DNA of 64,000 nt. It comes from Ligilactobacillus animalis KCTC 3501 = DSM 20602. GTDB lineage: Bacteria; Bacillota; Bacilli; Lactobacillales; Lactobacillaceae. Location: positions 62,001 through 126,000 of the forward strand of contig NZ_AYYW01000057.1 of assembly GCF_001434535.1 (NCBI RefSeq). Reading direction: 5' to 3'. Below, piece after piece: positions 56,649-64,000 of this stretch (positions within the stretch are counted from its first letter, which is position 1; each line of letters starts with the position of its first letter). Position numbers and translations under genes: made by a program. The notes beneath the pieces are model-generated. The model ran no database searches and was not told the origin of the DNA. It saw nothing but the letters and a program-made list of their open reading frames with translations.

Positions 56649-56760
56649 GGGCTGTGCTCTTTTCTTAATTAATTGTTAAATTACCACTTCAATAAACAAG
56701 TGGTCCTCTTCAAATTGTAAAATTAAAAGAAACTTAGTGCAACGGAAAGGTGTTTTTTCT

Positions 56761-57132
56761 GTGGAACAAAAATTTTATTGTCAACCTGATATTCCTAGTT
56801 CGATCACATGTTGGTCCTATACTTTTATGATCTTTTTATTGAGTTTGTTCTTATGGTTAGAGATCACAGTTTTTCAGATCTGGACCGCAATTGCTTTTGT
56901 GATCTTTGTGCTAGTCACTGCGATCCAATTGTGGCGACGCCAATTAGTTATTACAGACCGCGAAGTGAGATTCAAGTGCGTTTTATCTTTAAATGATAAG
57001 ATCATTGCTCGTAACGATATCAAAGCAGTCGTGGCTACGAAATGCCAATTGAAGATCACTGATCAATATCGGACTTATTCAGTTTTGATGTTACCTAAAA
57101 GCAAAGAAAAGTGTCTAGAATTGTTAAAATAG
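56761..57132 (+). CDS. EbsA family membrane protein
   Basis: A 123-residue protein with two membrane helices (about residues 20-39 and 43-60) followed by a soluble PH-like domain of about 60 residues. It matches the EbsA family, named after an enterococcal gene linked to pheromone-induced surface traits; its actual role is unknown. GTG 56761 is chosen because GGAAAGGTG sits eight bases ahead. It lies beside the RNase H-like gene, a pairing seen in relatives as far as I recall. Confidence 0.75.
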   Translation: MEQKFYCQPDIPSSITCWSYTFMIFLLSLFLWLEITVFQIWTAIAFVIFVLVTAIQLWRRQLVITDREVRFKCVLSLNDKIIARNDIKAVVATKCQLKITDQYRTYSVLMLPKSKEKCLELLK

Positions 57133-57183
57133 TTCGCTTTTAGTTTGTTTAAATTATGTTTATTAGCTTTTTTATAAAAACTA

Positions 57184-57212
57184 ATGACAAAACACGAAAT
57201 ATGTTTTATACT
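57184..57212 (+). promoter_or_regulatory. Promoter of fhs
   Basis: ATGACA (57184-57189), a 17-base spacer and TATACT (57207-57212). The predicted leader is about 90 nt long. Confidence 0.6.
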
Positions 57213-57256
57213 GGTCTTAAATTCATCAGGAATTAGCTATAAGATACAGGTAAAAA

Positions 57257-57308
57257 AGAAAGGAAAAGCTATATTTATCATTTTGATGATATAGTCGTAA
57301 GCGTAAAC
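57257..57308 (+). promoter_or_regulatory. SD-hairpin-start leader of fhs (reduced family copy E)
   Basis: The Shine-Dalgarno AGAAAGGA is at 57257-57264. A hairpin CTATAT (57269-57274) with ATATAG (57289-57294), extended inside by ATCA/TGAT, separates it from GTG 57309, leaving 14 bases after the stem. No Shine-Dalgarno is present in those 14 bases. P1 and the AAATGTGG loop are not recognisable. Confidence 0.65.
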
Positions 57309-58967
57309 GTGAAAGATATTGAAATTGCACAACAAAGTGAGATGTTACCGATCGTTGAGGTCGCTAAAAAAGCGGGTCTAAGTGAACAAGAGATCGAACA
57401 ATATGGTCAATATAAAGCAAAGATCAAATTACCATTAGCTGACCGTCCAAAGACTAAAGAAAAGTTGATCTTAGTGACGGCTGTCAATCCAACGCCGGCT
57501 GGTGAAGGAAAATCGACGGTGACTGTTGGTTTAGGCGATGCCTTGAGTTTAGCAGGCAAGAAAACAATGATCGCCTTGCGCGAACCATCTTTAGGACCTG
57601 TGATGGGGATGAAAGGTGGTGCAACTGGTGGGGGCTATTCTCAAGTAGTTCCAATGGAAGATATCAACTTGCATTTCACCGGTGACATGCATGCCTTGAC
57701 GACGGCCAATAATACTTTAGCAGCCTTGATCGATAATCATATCTATCAAGGTAACAAGCTAGGTATCGACCAGCGCCGGGTCATCTGGAAACGCGTATTG
57801 GACATCAATGATCGCGCCTTGCGTCATGTGGTCATCGGCCTTGGTGGGGTCGTCCAAGGGATCCCGCGTGAAGACGGTTTTGATATCACGGTAGCTTCAG
57901 AAATGATGGCGATCTTATGTTTAGCCAAAGATATCGCTGATCTCAAGAAACGCTTAGGGCAGATCGTGATCGGTTATACTTTTACCAAGGAACCGGTGAC
58001 GGTTGACGACTTAGGCGTAACGGGTGCGATCGCCTTGTTATTAAAGGATGCCTTGAAGCCAAATCTAGTTCAAACCTTAGCGCATACCCCAGCGATCATC
58101 CATGGTGGACCTTTTGCTAATATCGCACATGGCTGTAACAGTGTGTTGGCAACTAAGACAGCTTTGCAGTTAGCTGACTATACGATCACTGAAGCTGGTT
58201 TTGGAGCTGATCTTGGGGCTGAAAAATTCCTAGATATCAAAGTACCTCAGTTAGGCAAGGCGCCAAATACGATCGTGATCGTGGCTACAGTACGCGCTTT
58301 GAAGATGAACGGTGGCGTGGCCAAAGACCATCTCGATCATGAAGATCTAGTGGCTTTAGAAAAAGGCTTTGCTAATTTGAAGCGTCATATTCAAAGTATG
58401 AAACAATATGATATTCCTGTAGTTGTTGCGATCAATAAGTTTACAGCAGACACTTCAGCCGAATTAGACTTGTTAGTTGAGCTTTGCGCTAAAGAAGACA
58501 CTACCGCCGTTGTTGTCGATGTGTGGGCTAAAGGTGGGGCTGGTGCCAAAGAATTAGCTCAAGCTGTGATCGCTAGCTGTGATCAAGTTACTGAACCTAA
58601 ACGTTTGTATGCGGCTGACGATAGTGTTGAAGACAAGATCAAGCAGATCGTAACTAAGATCTATGGTGGTAAGGACGTTGAATTCAGCCCGAAAGCCTTA
58701 CGCCAATTAAGCGAGTTCAAAACTCTTAGTTGGGATAAATTACCTATATGTATGGCTAAAACACAGTATTCACTTTCTGACGATCCTAAATTACTTGGGG
58801 CCCCAACTGATTTTACGATCCATGTGCGTGAATTTGTGCCTAAATTAGGGGCAGGCTTTATCGTAGCCTTGACCGGTAATGTTTTAACGATGCCTGGTCT
58901 GCCAAGAGTTCCGGCTGCGATGGGGATGGACCTAGCAGATGATGGTACGGTCACGGGCTTATACTAA
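57309..58967 (+). CDS. fhs: Formate-tetrahydrofolate ligase
   Basis: Fhs makes 10-formyl-THF from formate, ATP and THF, feeding purine synthesis and initiator tRNA formylation. The 552-residue protein has the expected size; the P-loop [19 protein letters not shown] is near residue 62, followed by [19 protein letters not shown] near 95. The C-terminus ([13 protein letters not shown]) is the standard ending. The start is GTG 57309, reached from a Shine-Dalgarno across a hairpin. It has its own promoter. Confidence 0.96.
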   Translation: MKDIEIAQQSEMLPIVEVAKKAGLSEQEIEQYGQYKAKIKLPLADRPKTKEKLILVTAVNPTPAGEGKSTVTVGLGDALSLAGKKTMIALREPSLGPVMGMKGGATGGGYSQVVPMEDINLHFTGDMHALTTANNTLAALIDNHIYQGNKLGIDQRRVIWKRVLDINDRALRHVVIGLGGVVQGIPREDGFDITVASEMMAILCLAKDIADLKKRLGQIVIGYTFTKEPVTVDDLGVTGAIALLLKDALKPNLVQTLAHTPAIIHGGPFANIAHGCNSVLATKTALQLADYTITEAGFGADLGAEKFLDIKVPQLGKAPNTIVIVATVRALKMNGGVAKDHLDHEDLVALEKGFANLKRHIQSMKQYDIPVVVAINKFTADTSAELDLLVELCAKEDTTAVVVDVWAKGGAGAKELAQAVIASCDQVTEPKRLYAADDSVEDKIKQIVTKIYGGKDVEFSPKALRQLSEFKTLSWDKLPICMAKTQYSLSDDPKLLGAPTDFTIHVREFVPKLGAGFIVALTGNVLTMPGLPRVPAAMGMDLADDGTVTGLY

Positions 58968-59017
58968 AATAGTTTGCAATTTTCTGAAAAATGGAGGCTG
59001 ATAGGTCAGATCAGCTT

Positions 59018-59046
59018 TAAAAGGCATCAGCAGTGGTGCTTTTTTG
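59018..59046 (+). terminator. Terminator after fhs
   Basis: AAAAGGCATCA pairs with TGGTGCTTTT with G-T wobbles, ending in six T. A second hairpin GCTGAT/ATCAGC lies just before it (about 58997-59016). Confidence 0.75.
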
Positions 59047-59132
59047 TTTGAATAATTGTCTAACAACGATTTTTACGTTAAGATTGAAATGAAAGATTTT
59101 TTAGTCATTAGTTTAGAAGGGTTATGGATCGG

Positions 59133-59582
59133 ATGACGTTATATATTTGTTTGATGGTCGCGGTAGTTTTATCCGACCAGTTGTTGAAATTTTATATTCA
59201 GCAAAATGTTCCACTTAATGTTAGCTATGAAGTTATTCCAGGTGTCCTATCGATCGGGTATGTGCAAAATTTCGGAGCGGCTTGGAGCATGTGGTTAGGT
59301 CAAAGATGGTTACTAAGTATTATTTCACTGGTAGCTTTAGTGATCTTTGGCTATTATTTTAAGAAATTACACTATAACTGGGGCTATGGCCTCGGCTTTT
59401 CACTGTTGATCGGTGGAACGCTCGGAAATTTATTTGATCGTCTTTTCTCTGGATACGTGGTCGATATGTTTGAATTGGATTTTATCAATTTTCCAATCTT
59501 CAACATTGCTGATTGCGCCTTGACTTTAGGTGTGATCGTAATTTTGATCACGATGCTAAAAGATGATGAAGGGATAGTTTAA
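59133..59582 (+). CDS. lspA: Lipoprotein signal peptidase (signal peptidase II)
   Basis: LspA cleaves the signal peptide of prolipoproteins in the membrane. From ATG 59133 the protein is 149 residues; the ATG at 59124 would sit only two bases from the AGAAGGG ribosome binding site. Four membrane segments are evident. The catalytic Asp pair lies in NIADCALTLG and in GNLFDRLFSGYVVDMF, and VQNFGAAWSM is the conserved N-x-GAA motif. It precedes rluD, the standard lspA-rluD pair. Confidence 0.95.
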   Translation: MTLYICLMVAVVLSDQLLKFYIQQNVPLNVSYEVIPGVLSIGYVQNFGAAWSMWLGQRWLLSIISLVALVIFGYYFKKLHYNWGYGLGFSLLIGGTLGNLFDRLFSGYVVDMFELDFINFPIFNIADCALTLGVIVILITMLKDDEGIV

Positions 59583-59607
59583 ATCTATAAAGAAGGATGA
59601 TAATGAA

Positions 59608-60513
59608 TTGATAGAAGCAACGATCACTACACAGACAGGAAGGTTAGATAAAGTTTTAACGACCGTCTTTCCGCAGTATTCGCGGTCTCAGATCCAACAA
59701 CTATTGGAGCAGGGCAATATTTTAGTCAATGAGACGCAACAAAAGGGTAAATATAAGGTCAAAGCGGGCGATAAGATCAGTTTGACTGAACCGGAGATCA
59801 AAGAGCTCGTAGTCGAACCCGAAAATATCGCTTTAGACATCGTTTATGAAGATGATGATGTGATCGTGGTCGATAAGCCACAAGGAATGGTCGTGCATCC
59901 GGCACCTGGGCATGAAGACCATACGTTAGTCAATGCTTTGCTATATCATTGCCCGCTTTCAACGATCAATGGAACTTACCGCCCAGGGATCGTGCACCGG
60001 ATCGACAAAGATACTTCAGGGCTCTTGATGGTCGCTAAAAATGATCAAGCACATCGCAGTTTGGCTAAGCAATTAAAAGATAAGACTAATTTACGTGAAT
60101 ACATCGCTCTTGTTCATGGACGGATCAAAGAAGATTCGGGAACGATCAAAGCTCCGCTCGCACGTAGCCCTAAGGATCGTAAAAAACAAGCTGTTGTTTC
60201 TGGTGGTAGAGATGCCGTGACGCATTTTAAAGTCTTGAAACGCTATCAAGACTACACCTTGGTAAGTTGTCGCTTAGAGACTGGTCGGACCCACCAGATA
60301 CGTGTGCATATGAAATATACCGGTCATCCGCTAGTTGGTGACCCGCTGTATGGTCCAAAGAAGACGTTAAAAGGCAAGGGGCAGTTTTTACATGCCGCTA
60401 AATTAGGCTTTGCCCATCCTAAAACGGGTGAATTTTTGACTTTTGAAGCTCCACTGCCAGAAATTTTCGAAAAACAACTAGCATATCTTGACAAAACAAA
60501 CGAAATCAAGTAG
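59608..60513 (+). CDS. Pseudouridine synthase, RluD family (YlyB-like)
   Basis: A 301-residue enzyme that isomerises uridines in 23S rRNA. It has an N-terminal S4 RNA-binding domain (about residues 10-70), then the RluA-type catalytic core with VHRIDKDTSGLLMVAKN and its catalytic Asp near residue 135, and the TGRTHQIRVHM motif near 225. TTG 59608 is used with AAGGATG ten bases upstream. The pyrR promoter overlaps its end. Confidence 0.93.
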   Translation: MIEATITTQTGRLDKVLTTVFPQYSRSQIQQLLEQGNILVNETQQKGKYKVKAGDKISLTEPEIKELVVEPENIALDIVYEDDDVIVVDKPQGMVVHPAPGHEDHTLVNALLYHCPLSTINGTYRPGIVHRIDKDTSGLLMVAKNDQAHRSLAKQLKDKTNLREYIALVHGRIKEDSGTIKAPLARSPKDRKKQAVVSGGRDAVTHFKVLKRYQDYTLVSCRLETGRTHQIRVHMKYTGHPLVGDPLYGPKKTLKGKGQFLHAAKLGFAHPKTGEFLTFEAPLPEIFEKQLAYLDKTNEIK

Positions 60514-60516
60514 ATT
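60488..60516 (+). promoter_or_regulatory. Promoter of the pyr operon
   Basis: TTGACA (60488-60493), a 17-base spacer and TAGATT (60511-60516). It overlaps the last codons of rluD and gives a leader of about 150 nt before pyrR. Confidence 0.7.
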
Positions 60517-60534
60517 ATAAATAAATAAGTGAGT

Positions 60535-60647
60535 CCTTTAAGAATAGTCCAGAGAGGCTAGCAAGGTACGGTTCGATATGCCCACGCTATCAGTGGGTCT
60601 GTTTAGCGCTAGTCTTGAAGTGTATTCTTTGAGGCTAGCGTTTTTTT
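60535..60647 (+). promoter_or_regulatory. PyrR-binding attenuator upstream of pyrR
   Basis: TCCAGAGAGGCTAGCAAG (60548-60565) is the conserved PyrR binding loop. The terminator is CGCTAGTCTT (from 60607) with GAGGCTAGCG (to 60640) and seven T. AAGAATA upstream can pair with TATTCTT inside the terminator to form the antiterminator. With UMP bound, PyrR stabilises the anti-antiterminator and transcription stops, as known for B. subtilis. Confidence 0.9.
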
Positions 60648-60649
60648 AA

Positions 60650-61213
<564 letters not shown>

Positions 61214-61224
61214 AACGACCATTT

Positions 61225-61325
61225 TAATTGACTCCAGAGAGGGCAAAAAAGGTTGCTAGGCTTAAGACATCATGGATTAAGTCTACCTTTTAGAGCCCGA
61301 AATGTAATGTTTCGGGCTTTTTTTC
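61225..61325 (+). promoter_or_regulatory. Second PyrR attenuator, between pyrR and uraA
   Basis: ACTCCAGAGAGGGC near 61231-61244 is a PyrR binding loop. The terminator AGCCCGAAA (61294-61302) with TTTCGGGCT (61310-61318) and a T-run follows. The intermediate segment allows an antiterminator fold. It matches the second attenuator of B. subtilis. Confidence 0.88.
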
Positions 61326-61352
61326 TTAGAAAAATAGAACGGAGATTATTTT

Positions 61353-62633
61353 ATGTCAGAAAAAGAAGTTTTTAGAAATAAAGATGCACTATTAGATATC
61401 AACGATAAGCCGAGTTTTCCGCATTGGTTAGTCTTATCGATCCAGCATCTCTTTACGATGTTTGGAGCCACTGTGCTCGTACCGTTGCTGATCGGTCTGA
61501 ATCCAAGTATCGCGCTCTTTTGTTCCGGTGTCGGGACGATCGTATACTTGCTGTGTACCAAAGCTAAGATCCCAGCTTATCTAGGCTCGAGTTTTGCTTT
61601 TATCATGACGATGCAAGCTTTGATGAAAAACTACGGCTACCCGGCTGTCGGTCAGGGGGCTATCGCAGCCGGATTGGTTTACGTGATCGTTTCTTTGATC
61701 GTTGGTAAATTTGGTTCAAGTTGGGTCGATAAATTATTACCACCGGTCGTTGTGGGGCCGATCATCATCGTTATCGGGCTCTCACTTGCTACGACGGCGG
61801 CTAATGATGCGATGTTGAACAATTCGAATTACGATCTGAAATTTTTCAGCGTTGCGATCTTTACCTTGCTATTGACGATCGGCTTTAACATCTTCTTACG
61901 TGGCTTTCCAAGCATGATCCCCGTTTTGCTTGGGATCATCGGCGGGTATATCTTTGCTGTTATGATGGGGATCGTAGATTTTACAGCTGTTGCTAAGGCC
62001 AAATGGTTCACGTTACCAGCATTCGATGTAATGTTTATCAATTATGACTTTAAATGGTATCCTGCAGCGATCTTGGGGATGGCACCGATCGCTTTTGTGA
62101 CGATGACTGAACATATGGGACATATCATGGTCTTGAATAAATTGACTAAGCGCAATTTCTTCAAAGATCCAGGTTTGAATCGAACGTTACTGGGTGATGG
62201 TTTTTCAAGTATTATCGCTGGTTTTGCTGGTGGGCCGCCAACCACTTCTTATGGTGAAAATATTGGTGTTTTAGCCATGTCAAAGGTCCATTCGGTTTGG
62301 GTAATCGGAGGTGCAGCCTTCTTTGCGATCGTCTTTAGTTTTTGTGGTAAGATCTCAGCCTTGATCCAATCGATCCCAAGTCCAGTTATCGGTGGGATCT
62401 CATTTCTACTCTTTGGGATGATCGCCTCCAATGGTCTACAGATCTTAGTTGATAATAAAGTAAATTATGCATTGAAACGCAACTTAGTGATCACTTCAGT
62501 CATCTTAGTCGTGGGTGTCGGCGGAACATACCTTCAATTAGGGAATTTCCAATTGACAAGTATTGCTTTAGCAACGATCTTTGGGATCGGTTTGAACTTG
62601 ATCTTACCAAAATATGCTTTTAGTGAACGATAA
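61353..62633 (+). CDS. Uracil permease, NCS2 family
   Basis: A uracil:proton symporter (PyrP/UraA) of 426 residues with about 14 membrane segments. NCS2 signature features include PHWLVLSIQHLFTMFGATVLVP at the start and GGPPTTSYGENIGVLAMSK near residue 290. CGGAG precedes the ATG. As part of the pyr operon it imports uracil when internal pyrimidines are low. It ends only five bases before the structured pyrB leader. Confidence 0.95.
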   Translation: MSEKEVFRNKDALLDINDKPSFPHWLVLSIQHLFTMFGATVLVPLLIGLNPSIALFCSGVGTIVYLLCTKAKIPAYLGSSFAFIMTMQALMKNYGYPAVGQGAIAAGLVYVIVSLIVGKFGSSWVDKLLPPVVVGPIIIVIGLSLATTAANDAMLNNSNYDLKFFSVAIFTLLLTIGFNIFLRGFPSMIPVLLGIIGGYIFAVMMGIVDFTAVAKAKWFTLPAFDVMFINYDFKWYPAAILGMAPIAFVTMTEHMGHIMVLNKLTKRNFFKDPGLNRTLLGDGFSSIIAGFAGGPPTTSYGENIGVLAMSKVHSVWVIGGAAFFAIVFSFCGKISALIQSIPSPVIGGISFLLFGMIASNGLQILVDNKVNYALKRNLVITSVILVVGVGGTYLQLGNFQLTSIALATIFGIGLNLILPKYAFSER

Positions 62634-62638
62634 AAATA

Positions 62639-62740
62639 ATCAGTGGAAAGTAAAATGTGGAACTGATATTTGCCAGCAATCTAAGAAAGGAAAACTATAG
62701 CACTTTCTAATAACCACATGATCTATAGCCAAAAAGAGCC
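62639..62740 (+). promoter_or_regulatory. Structured leader of pyrB (family copy B)
   Basis: P1 is ATCAGT (62639-62644) with ACTGAT (62662-62667), and ATGTGG (62655-62660) in its loop is the complement of CCACAT (62714-62719). The Shine-Dalgarno AGAAAGG is at 62684-62690 with CTTTCT (62703-62708) able to mask it. P2 is CTATAG (62695-62700) with CTATAG (62723-62728). Twelve bases follow to the ATG. No PyrR loop or terminator is present in this gap, unlike the Bacillus operon. Confidence 0.78.
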
Positions 62741-63673
62741 ATGCAACATTTTGTAACAGTCGATAATTTAGATGAAAAACAAGTTTTAGCGTTGATCAAG
62801 CGCGCGCAATATTTCAAACAAGGGGGGCGTCCAACGCGTGATCTAAGCGAGGTCTATTGTGTCAATATGTTCTTTGAAGATTCGACTCGGACGCATACGA
62901 GTTTTGAAATGGCTGAACGTAAATTGGGGTTGAATGTTTTGCAATTCGACCCTAAGCAAAGCTCAGTCAACAAGGGGGAGACATTATATGATACGTTGTT
63001 GACGATGGATGCTTTAGGTGTTGATCTAGCTGTGATCAGGCATTCTCAAAATGAATATTATGCGCCATTGATCGCGCTAGCTCCTGACCAAACGCTAGAT
63101 ATCGGGATCATCAATGGCGGGGATGGAAGTGGTCAGCACCCTTCACAATGTCTATTGGATATGTTGACGATCTACGAGCAATTCGGAAAATTTGCGGGCT
63201 TAAAGGTGGCGATCGTGGGTGATCTGACGAACTCTCGGGTCGCCAAAAGCAATATGGAGTTATTGCACAAATTGGGAGCGACCGTATATTTCTCAGGCCC
63301 AAGTTATTGGTATGATGAAGCCTTTGAAGAATACGGTACTTATCGCCCATTAGATGAATTAGTCGCCCAAGTTGATGTCTTGATGCTTTTGAGAGTGCAA
63401 CACGAACGCCATGGTGCTACTGAAGAGCAAACTTTTTCAAAAGAGAGTTATCATCAAAAATACGGTTTAACGACTGACCGCTATGCTAAATTAAAAGCTG
63501 ATGCGATCGTCATGCATCCCGGACCGATCAACCGTGATGTTGAGTTTGACAGTAGCTTAGTTGAGGCGGAAAAATCAAGCTTTAAGGCACAGATGCAAAA
63601 TGGTGTGTTCATGCGGATGGCAATGTTAGAAAAAGTGATCGAGGGCCGCGAGCTAGGAGGAAAAACAAAATGA
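62741..63673 (+). CDS. pyrB: Aspartate carbamoyltransferase catalytic subunit
   Basis: PyrB condenses carbamoyl phosphate with aspartate, the first dedicated pyrimidine step. The 310-residue chain is the catalytic type without a regulatory subunit. The carbamoyl-phosphate site [14 protein letters not shown] near residue 47 and the aspartate-binding [10 protein letters not shown] near 262 are clear. It overlaps pyrC by ATGA, so the two are coupled. Translation starts behind the SD-hairpin leader. Confidence 0.97.
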   Translation: MQHFVTVDNLDEKQVLALIKRAQYFKQGGRPTRDLSEVYCVNMFFEDSTRTHTSFEMAERKLGLNVLQFDPKQSSVNKGETLYDTLLTMDALGVDLAVIRHSQNEYYAPLIALAPDQTLDIGIINGGDGSGQHPSQCLLDMLTIYEQFGKFAGLKVAIVGDLTNSRVAKSNMELLHKLGATVYFSGPSYWYDEAFEEYGTYRPLDELVAQVDVLMLLRVQHERHGATEEQTFSKESYHQKYGLTTDRYAKLKADAIVMHPGPINRDVEFDSSLVEAEKSSFKAQMQNGVFMRMAMLEKVIEGRELGGKTK

Positions 63674-64000
63674 AGTTATTACTTAAAAATGGGACAGTTT
63701 ATCAAGCTGGTAAACTATTAAAAAATGATCTGTTGATCGAAAATGGTGTGATCACAGCCTTAGGTACTGACCTAAAAGCCGATGTCGATCAAGTGATCGA
63801 TGTGACCGATAAATTAGTTGCTCCTGGTTTAGTCGATGTTCATGTACACTACCGCGAACCAGGTTTTACTCACAAAGAAACGATCAAAACCGGGAGTTTA
63901 GCGGCAGCCCATGGTGGTTATACAACTGTCTGTGCGATGCCAAACCTAGATCCTGTCCCAGACACGCCAGCTAAAGTTACCGCTCAAGTTGCGTTGAATA
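63670..64000 (+). CDS. pyrC: Dihydroorotase, 3'-truncated by the window edge
   Basis: The first 110 residues of a type I dihydroorotase, which cyclises carbamoyl aspartate. The start ATG 63670 overlaps the pyrB stop and follows GGAGGAAAAA. The zinc motif [15 protein letters not shown] near residue 56 and AMPNLDPVP near 98 identify the family, whose length is about 425 residues. The rest lies outside the window. Confidence 0.96.
   Translation, partial: MKLLLKNGTVYQAGKLLKNDLLIENGVITALGTDLKADVDQVIDVTDKLVAPGLVDVHVHYREPGFTHKETIKTGSLAAAHGGYTTVCAMPNLDPVPDTPAKVTAQVALN

Overview
The window reads as chromosomal backbone of a low-GC Gram-positive bacterium of the Lactobacillaceae. The protein sequences and gene set suggest Ligilactobacillus or a close relative; the genus is an inference and the family is firmer. 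The grounds are the mevalonate isoprenoid route (mvk-mvaD-pmk-fni), peptidases PepT/PepN/PepD, a class-B RNase P RNA, PyrR-type attenuation, AGAAAGGAGG-like ribosome binding sites and many TTG/GTG starts. No phage, insertion sequence, CRISPR array, rRNA or tRNA gene is visible.

Layout. 1-4.7 kb: end of glyS, then dnaG-rpoD. 4.7-10.5 kb: trmK-nif3-pepT-clpB. 10.5-11.1 kb: a DUF2929 membrane peptide and a large imperfect inverted repeat before dnaE. 11.1-17.4 kb: dnaE, pfkA, pyk. 17.5-23.8 kb: CorA-type transporter, a Bce-like two-component system, an ABC transporter and a TraX-like membrane protein. 23.9-34.4 kb: mixed small units (Fe-S-type protein, degenerate MBL-like protein, frameshifted ybjQ, PepD, tautomerase, HAD phosphatase, esterase/DUF59/membrane protein, rRNA m5C methyltransferase, GalT-like protein, L,D-transpeptidase). 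34.5-41.3 kb (minus strand): pepN and the mevalonate operon. 41.6-48.9 kb: dinG-tseB-aspB-asnS-dnaD-nth, in the Bacillus order. 49-57 kb: gltP, ponA/recU, ypsA, gpsB, rnpB, rlmL, an RNase H-like gene and ebsA. 57.3-60.5 kb: fhs, lspA, rluD. 60.5-64 kb: the pyr operon (pyrR-uraA-pyrB-pyrC) with two PyrR attenuators; pyrC runs off the end.

The main unexpected signal is a dispersed family of structured 5' leaders in front of functionally unrelated genes: trmK, mvaD, ponA and pyrB, with reduced forms before fhs and rsmF. In the full form a first hairpin (P1) carries an AAATGTGG-like loop. An AGAAAGGA Shine-Dalgarno follows, then a second hairpin (P2, CTATA...TATAG) sits between that Shine-Dalgarno and the start codon. 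The P2 loop holds the exact complement of the P1 loop. The loop-loop pairing covaries (ATGTGG/CCACAT against ATGTGT/ACACAT), and in three copies a CTTTCT segment could instead mask the Shine-Dalgarno. In pyrB this leader stands where Bacillus has its third PyrR attenuator.

Other points: strong GATC over-representation at codon junctions, operator-like repeats before the L,D-transpeptidase and mvk, and a one-base frameshift in ybjQ. All calls come from reading the sequence; no database search was run.
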